Origin: an uncultured Actinomycetes bacterium
Lineage (GTDB): Bacteria > Actinomycetota > Actinomycetes > Nanopelagicales > Nanopelagicaceae
Direction: 5' to 3'
Assembly: GCA_903893085.1 (NCBI GenBank)
Contig: CAITKS010000084.1
Coordinates: 1 to 15,285, forward strand
Length of the DNA stretch: 15,285 nt
Of this stretch, positions 12,098 to 15,285 are shown piece after piece (the stretch's first letter is position 1; the number at the start of each line of letters is the position of its first letter). The notes beneath the pieces are model-generated. The model was not told the origin of the DNA. It searched no databases and saw nothing but the letters and a program-made list of their open reading frames with translations. A program made the translations under genes and the position numbers.

Positions 12098-13524
12098 TGG
12101 CGCTCTGGGGTGGAAGATTTTCCGATGCACCGGCCGATGCCGTTTTTGCGCTATCTCGCAGCGTTCACTTTGACTGGCGCCTAGCTCCCTATGATCTGCG
12201 TTCGTCTCTAGCCCACCTAAAAATTCTGCGCTCTAGCGGTTTACTCGAAGAAGATGTTTCCAAGAAAATCGAGAAGGCCCTTCGAGAGTTAATTACTGAA
12301 GTTGCTTCCGGAAAATTCGTTGCAATAGATAGCGATGAAGATGTGCACAGCGCCCTCGAGCGCGGTTTGAATGAAAAAATCGGGGCAACCGGTGGCTCAC
12401 TTCGCGCCGGACGCTCTCGCAATGACCAGGTGGCAACAGATCTAAAACTCTTCGCGATTGATCACATGCTTGAGGTTGCAACTGCAATCACACAATTACA
12501 GAGCGCATTATTGGCCAAAGCAAGTGAATATGGCGATGCACCCGCTCCAGGATTTACGCACATGCAACATGCGCAGCCGATTCTCTTTGGTCATGAAATC
12601 GCAAAACACGTTCAATCATTCCAACGAGATTTAGAACGTATTCAAGATTGGTTGAATCGAACCAATGTGAGCCCGCTCGGCTCTGGTGCGTTATCTGGTT
12701 CGGGATTGGCGCTAGACCCAGCCGCAACTGCGCGCGATCTTGGATTCGCATCATCGTCGACAAACAGTATCGACGGGGTTTCAGATCGCGATTTTGTTGC
12801 CGAAGCGCTATTTGTCTTGTCTATGGTGGGCGTGCACCTTTCTCGCATCGGTGAGGAATGGTGTCTCTGGGCAACTACCGAATTTGGATGGGCGAAGGTA
12901 GCAGATGCATATTCAACTGGTTCATCCATAATGCCGCAGAAGAAAAATCCAGATATGGCAGAACTGGCACGAGGTAAGGCGGGACGTTTAATCGGAAATC
13001 TAACTGCAGTGCTGGCTATGTTGAAAGGTTTACCTTTCGCATATAACCGCGATCTGCAAGAGGATAAAGAACCACTCTTTGATTCAATCGATACTGTTTT
13101 GTTGGTTCTTCCTGCAGTCACAGGAATGGTTGCAACCACAGAATTTGATCGCGCCAAAATGCTAGCCGCGGCTCCTATGGGATTCTCATTAGCTACCGAG
13201 ATAGCAGATTTCTTAGTTCGTTCACATATTCCATTTGCAGAAGCGCACGAGGCGGCTGGTGCATGCGTTGCGTTATGTGAGAAAAATGGAATTCAACTTG
13301 ATCAATTAAGTGATGAGCAATTTAGATCTATCCACCCAGCGCTAACTGCGGATATACGTAAAGTGCTTACCGTTGAGGGAGCGATTGCCTCTCGTACATC
13401 AGTTGGTGCTACCGGGCCCGAAGCCTTTGCGGCGCAAATCAAGTCAGCAACGACAAATTTATCGAAGGTTTCCACGGTAATTGCCGATCAGCAGAAGCGT
13501 TTTTCCGAGATGATGGGTGCGTGA
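12097..13524 (+). CDS. argH: Argininosuccinate lyase
   Basis: A 475-residue member of the fumarase/aspartase superfamily. It splits argininosuccinate into arginine and fumarate, the last step of the pathway, as a cytosolic homotetramer. Motifs: LWGGRFSD at the start, EDVHSALERGL (81-91), TGGSLRAGRSRNDQVATD (98-115), GFTHMQHAQP (152-161), and the superfamily signature GSSIMPQKKNPD (275-286) with the catalytic Ser. Length is normal. The ATG overlaps the argR TAA, with AAGGGAAGGG shortly upstream as ribosome binding site. Its substrate comes from ArgG, which is not encoded in this window. Its own stop overlaps the tyrS GTG start. Confidence 0.96.
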   Translation: MALWGGRFSDAPADAVFALSRSVHFDWRLAPYDLRSSLAHLKILRSSGLLEEDVSKKIEKALRELITEVASGKFVAIDSDEDVHSALERGLNEKIGATGGSLRAGRSRNDQVATDLKLFAIDHMLEVATAITQLQSALLAKASEYGDAPAPGFTHMQHAQPILFGHEIAKHVQSFQRDLERIQDWLNRTNVSPLGSGALSGSGLALDPAATARDLGFASSSTNSIDGVSDRDFVAEALFVLSMVGVHLSRIGEEWCLWATTEFGWAKVADAYSTGSSIMPQKKNPDMAELARGKAGRLIGNLTAVLAMLKGLPFAYNRDLQEDKEPLFDSIDTVLLVLPAVTGMVATTEFDRAKMLAAAPMGFSLATEIADFLVRSHIPFAEAHEAAGACVALCEKNGIQLDQLSDEQFRSIHPALTADIRKVLTVEGAIASRTSVGATGPEAFAAQIKSATTNLSKVSTVIADQQKRFSEMMGA

Positions 13525-14813
13525 ATACGTCGATGGCTACTTTATCTAGCGAGCTAATTGCCGATCTGAAATGGCGCGGACTCTTCTCGCAATCAACTGA
13601 CGAGGCAGCTCTTATCGAAGCGCTAAAGAAGCCAGTGACTCTCTATATTGGTTTCGATCCAACGGCGCCCAGCCTGCATGTTGGCAACTTGGTGGTTCTG
13701 TTAGCGCTGCGCCGCTTCCAATTAGCGGGTCATATTCCGATCGCACTTGTCGGGGGAGCGACCGGACTTATCGGAGATCCGAGCGGCAAAAGTGAAGAAC
13801 GCACCCTAAACACAACTGATGTAGTTGCAGCATGGGTAGAACGTATCCGCGGACAGGTATCGAAATTCCTTGATTTCAGCGCTAAACCAAATGCAGCAAT
13901 CGTTGCCAATAACTTAGATTGGACTTCACCGCTTTCTGCAATCGAATTCTTGCGCGATATCGGTAAACATTTCAGTGTTAATCAGATGCTTGCTAAAGAT
14001 TCAGTTTCATCACGTCTTGAAGCAGGCGGTATTTCTTATACAGAATTCTCGTATCAAGTTTTGCAGTCCTATGATTTTCTAGAGCTTTACCGTCGCCACA
14101 ACTGCGTTTTGCAACTTGGCGGATCTGATCAATGGGGAAATATCGTTGCTGGATTAGATTTAATTCGCCGTGTTGAAAGCGGCAGCGGACATGCTTTAAC
14201 TATCCCACTGCTAGCGAAAGCAGATGGTACTAAATTTGGTAAAACTGCGGGCGGTGCCATCTGGCTAGATCCTGCGATGACATCTCCATATGCATTCTTC
14301 CAATACTGGTTAAACACCGATGATAAAGATGTAATCAATTTCCTTAAGGTATTCTCATTTAAACCACGTGCTGAAATCGAAACACTTGAGAAAGCGCACA
14401 ATGAAAATCCTGGTTTGCGCGAAGCCCATCGCGCACTCGCTCGCGAATTAACTTCCTTGGTCCACTCTGAAGATATTTGCAATCGTGTAGAGCTCGCAGC
14501 ACGTGCACTATTTGGACAAGGCGAACTCTCTGAACTTGACGAATCAACTTTGGCATCAGCACTTGCTGAATTACCGCGAACAACTGTTAAAGCAGGGGAG
14601 CCAATTCCAACTTGGGTCGATTTATTGGCAGCCACAGGGGTCGTAGATTCGAAATCGGCTGCTCGTCGAATCGTTAAAGAGGGCGGCGCATATTTAAATA
14701 ACGTCAAGATTTCTGGAGAAGATTTTGCTCCTGAAAAAAGTGACTTTTTATGCGGTAAATATGCTGTTTTGCGTAAAGGTAAACGCGATTTAGCTGCAGT
14801 TGAACTGATCTAA
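13521..14813 (+). CDS. tyrS: Tyrosine-tRNA ligase
   Basis: A 430-residue class I tyrosyl-tRNA synthetase that charges tRNA-Tyr. YIGFDPTAPSLHVGN (42-56) holds the HIGH-type motif HVGN (53-56) and tyrosine-binding residues. Tyr178, Gln182 and Asp185 (YQVLQSYD) match the amino-acid pocket known from the Bacillus enzyme. GSDQWGN is at 201-207, and the KMSKS-type loop reads KFGKT (238-242). The C-terminal S4 RNA-binding domain (about 365-430) includes SAARRIVKEGGAYLNN. The GTG at 13521 overlaps the argH stop (GTGA), which argues for coupled translation. ATG at 13533, four codons in, is an alternative start with equally weak ribosome binding signals. tyrS next to argH is a common actinobacterial order and would place tyrS under the arg promoter unless a promoter lies within argH. 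Confidence 0.95.
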   Translation: MNTSMATLSSELIADLKWRGLFSQSTDEAALIEALKKPVTLYIGFDPTAPSLHVGNLVVLLALRRFQLAGHIPIALVGGATGLIGDPSGKSEERTLNTTDVVAAWVERIRGQVSKFLDFSAKPNAAIVANNLDWTSPLSAIEFLRDIGKHFSVNQMLAKDSVSSRLEAGGISYTEFSYQVLQSYDFLELYRRHNCVLQLGGSDQWGNIVAGLDLIRRVESGSGHALTIPLLAKADGTKFGKTAGGAIWLDPAMTSPYAFFQYWLNTDDKDVINFLKVFSFKPRAEIETLEKAHNENPGLREAHRALARELTSLVHSEDICNRVELAARALFGQGELSELDESTLASALAELPRTTVKAGEPIPTWVDLLAATGVVDSKSAARRIVKEGGAYLNNVKISGEDFAPEKSDFLCGKYAVLRKGKRDLAAVELI

Positions 14814-14839
14814 AAGCCACCCCTGCTAGCGTTTAGCCC

Positions 14840-14867
14840 CATATTTACGTATAAATATGCCTTTTTT
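14840..14867 (+). terminator. Possible intrinsic terminator after tyrS
   Basis: CATATTTA (14840-14847) and TAAATATG (14852-14859) form a perfect 8-bp stem around the loop CGTA, followed by CC and six T residues (14862-14867). It lies 27 nt past the tyrS stop, where the arg-tyrS message should end before the rRNA promoters. The stem is AT-rich and so weak for a terminator. The same bases could be an AT-rich promoter-upstream element or an ArgR-like site. Confidence 0.45.
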
Positions 14868-14916
14868 GCGGTTTTTCGGCTATGACCAATCCCACTGACC
14901 ATCGGGTTAGGCGGAT

Positions 14917-14945
14917 TTGACCCCTGCTCCCCATCGGCCTATAGT
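14917..14945 (+). promoter_or_regulatory. rRNA operon promoter P1
   Basis: TTGACC (14917-14922) and TATAGT (14940-14945) are separated by exactly 17 nt, giving 5 of 6 matches to each sigma-70-type hexamer. Transcription should start near 14952. This is the strongest promoter in the window by inspection, and it faces the expected 16S gene about 330 nt downstream. Confidence 0.85.
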
Positions 14946-15019
14946 TACGCTCCTTGCTGTGTAAACGGACGTTTTAGGCCGTACAGCATCTTCCAGATCT
15001 AGTACTTCCAAAGGCCGGT

Positions 15020-15049
15020 TTGACCGTGCCCGCGTGCATGGACTAGGTT
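15020..15049 (+). promoter_or_regulatory. rRNA operon promoter P2 (candidate)
   Basis: A second TTGACC (15020-15025) is followed 18 nt later by TAGGTT (15044-15049), a TAnnnT-type -10. Tandem promoters are usual for actinobacterial rrn operons. The -10 is weaker than that of P1 and the spacer 1 nt longer. Confidence 0.5.
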
Positions 15050-15104
15050 TGGCGGTCTGCCCTGAAAATCGGCCAAAAGCCGTGAAGCAGTGCGCATCCG
15101 TACC

Positions 15105-15121
15105 TTGAGAACTCAACAGCG
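15105..15121 (+). promoter_or_regulatory. Conserved rrn leader element (boxA-like)
   Basis: TTGAGAACTCAACAGCG, followed by TGCC, matches the conserved element of actinobacterial rrn leaders (mycobacteria: TTTGAGAACTCAATAGTG). That element is linked to Nus-factor antitermination and pre-rRNA processing. The first 12 bases are themselves an inverted repeat, TTGAG-AA-CTCAA. It identifies the region as the leader of an rRNA operon read on the plus strand. Confidence 0.8.
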
Positions 15122-15138
15122 TGCCATAAGTCAATGCC

Positions 15139-15272
15139 AGAGAATGGTATTCATTGCCATTCTCTAAATAAATACTTCAATGAAGTATGTGTAAAACACT
15201 GTTTATTCAGTGCTTTGCAATACTCGTTGATTTCCTTTGGTAAAGACAAAATAAACGACAGTTTGTTTGTCT
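15139..15272 (+). ncRNA. Pre-16S leader with four stem-loops
   Basis: Four stems follow one another. AGAGAATGG 15139-15147 pairs with CCATTCTCT 15157-15165 (9 bp). ATACTTCA 15172-15179 pairs with TGAAGTAT 15181-15188 (8-bp arms). CACTG 15197-15201 pairs with CAGTG 15208-15212. AGACAAA 15244-15250 plus AAAC 15253-15256 pair with GTTT 15261-15264 plus TTTGTCT 15266-15272 around a GACA loop. Such a leader normally also pairs with sequence beyond the 3' end of 16S to form the RNase III stem, which cannot be checked here. The pairings are seen directly; processing roles are inferred. Confidence 0.6.
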
Positions 15273-15285
15273 CGTAAGCCATGAA

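Larger units (their letters stand above)
14814..15285. other. Non-coding rRNA control region between tyrS and an expected 16S gene
   Basis: No protein gene is supported in these 472 nt. In order they hold the possible tyrS terminator, two TTGACC-type promoters, a boxA-like conserved element and a chain of stem-loops. The window ends in ATGAA without reaching the conserved 16S start. Streptomycete rrn leaders end in a similar CATTCATGGAGAG way. I therefore infer that 16S rRNA starts within a few bases past the edge. The 75-codon minus-strand frame at 14907-15134 lies over the promoters and has no recognisable protein features. Confidence 0.75.

Noticed and set aside
12642..13157. 171-codon minus-strand frame opposite argH
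   Set aside because: Antisense shadow of the conserved argininosuccinate lyase core, with no family features.
14129..14707. 192-codon minus-strand frame opposite tyrS
   Set aside because: It runs antisense to a complete, motif-rich synthetase gene. Its Ser/Ala-rich, low-complexity composition is what the reverse complement of such codons gives.
14907..15134. 75-codon minus-strand frame in the rRNA control region
   Set aside because: It lies across the two rrn promoters and the boxA-like element, has no ribosome binding site I can see and no recognisable protein features.
1..15285. Mobile elements, CRISPR arrays, tRNA genes, defence or biosynthetic clusters
   Set aside because: No transposase, integrase, repeat-spacer pattern, tRNA-like cloverleaf or unfamiliar multigene module was found. 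Nearly all coding space is occupied by recognised housekeeping genes of consistent base composition.

Overview
The window is a compact housekeeping stretch of a low-to-medium GC actinobacterium. The pointers are an InhA-type enoyl reductase beside fabG, a DUF3099-like protein, an argCJBDRH-type cluster followed by tyrS, and an rRNA leader carrying the TTGAGAACTCAACAGCG element typical of actinobacterial rrn leaders. Base composition well below that of streptomycetes, very short intergenic gaps and chained start/stop overlaps suggest a streamlined genome such as the freshwater acI (Nanopelagicales) lineage. That lineage call is inference; the phylum call is firmer.

Layout. 1-130 (minus): 5' end of a DUF3099-like membrane protein, diverging from the next unit. 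212-1698: fabG-fabI, both fatty-acid synthase II reductases, 2 nt apart. 1699-1928: a structured leader. 1929-3125: infC-rpmI-rplT, with infC starting on an AUC codon. 3134-3913: a SpoU/TrmH-family RNA 2'-O-methyltransferase whose first codons form a long perfect hairpin. 3959-7423: pheS-pheT. 7435-7468: two ARG boxes overlapping the argC promoter. 7480-13524: argC-argJ-argB-argD-argR-argH, every junction overlapping. 13521-14813: tyrS, overlapping argH. 14814-15285: no protein gene; it holds a possible terminator, two rRNA-type promoters and a hairpin-rich leader. A 16S rRNA gene should begin just past the right edge, but none of it is visible.

How it works together. ArgJ, ArgB, ArgC and ArgD convert glutamate to ornithine by the acetyl-recycling route, and ArgH makes arginine from argininosuccinate. 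ArgR closes a feedback loop on the ARG boxes. argF and argG, needed for the two steps between, are not here. The other blocks serve protein synthesis: IF3, L35, L20, PheRS, TyrRS and rRNA.

I found no mobile element, CRISPR array, tRNA, toxin-antitoxin pair or defence system, and no undescribed multigene system. The points worth a second look are regulatory (infC AUC start and leader, hairpin at the methyltransferase start, predicted leaderless starts of pheS and argC, rrn leader) and enzymatic (ArgB without the arginine-sensing N-terminal helix, ArgD with Cys in a normally acidic position).
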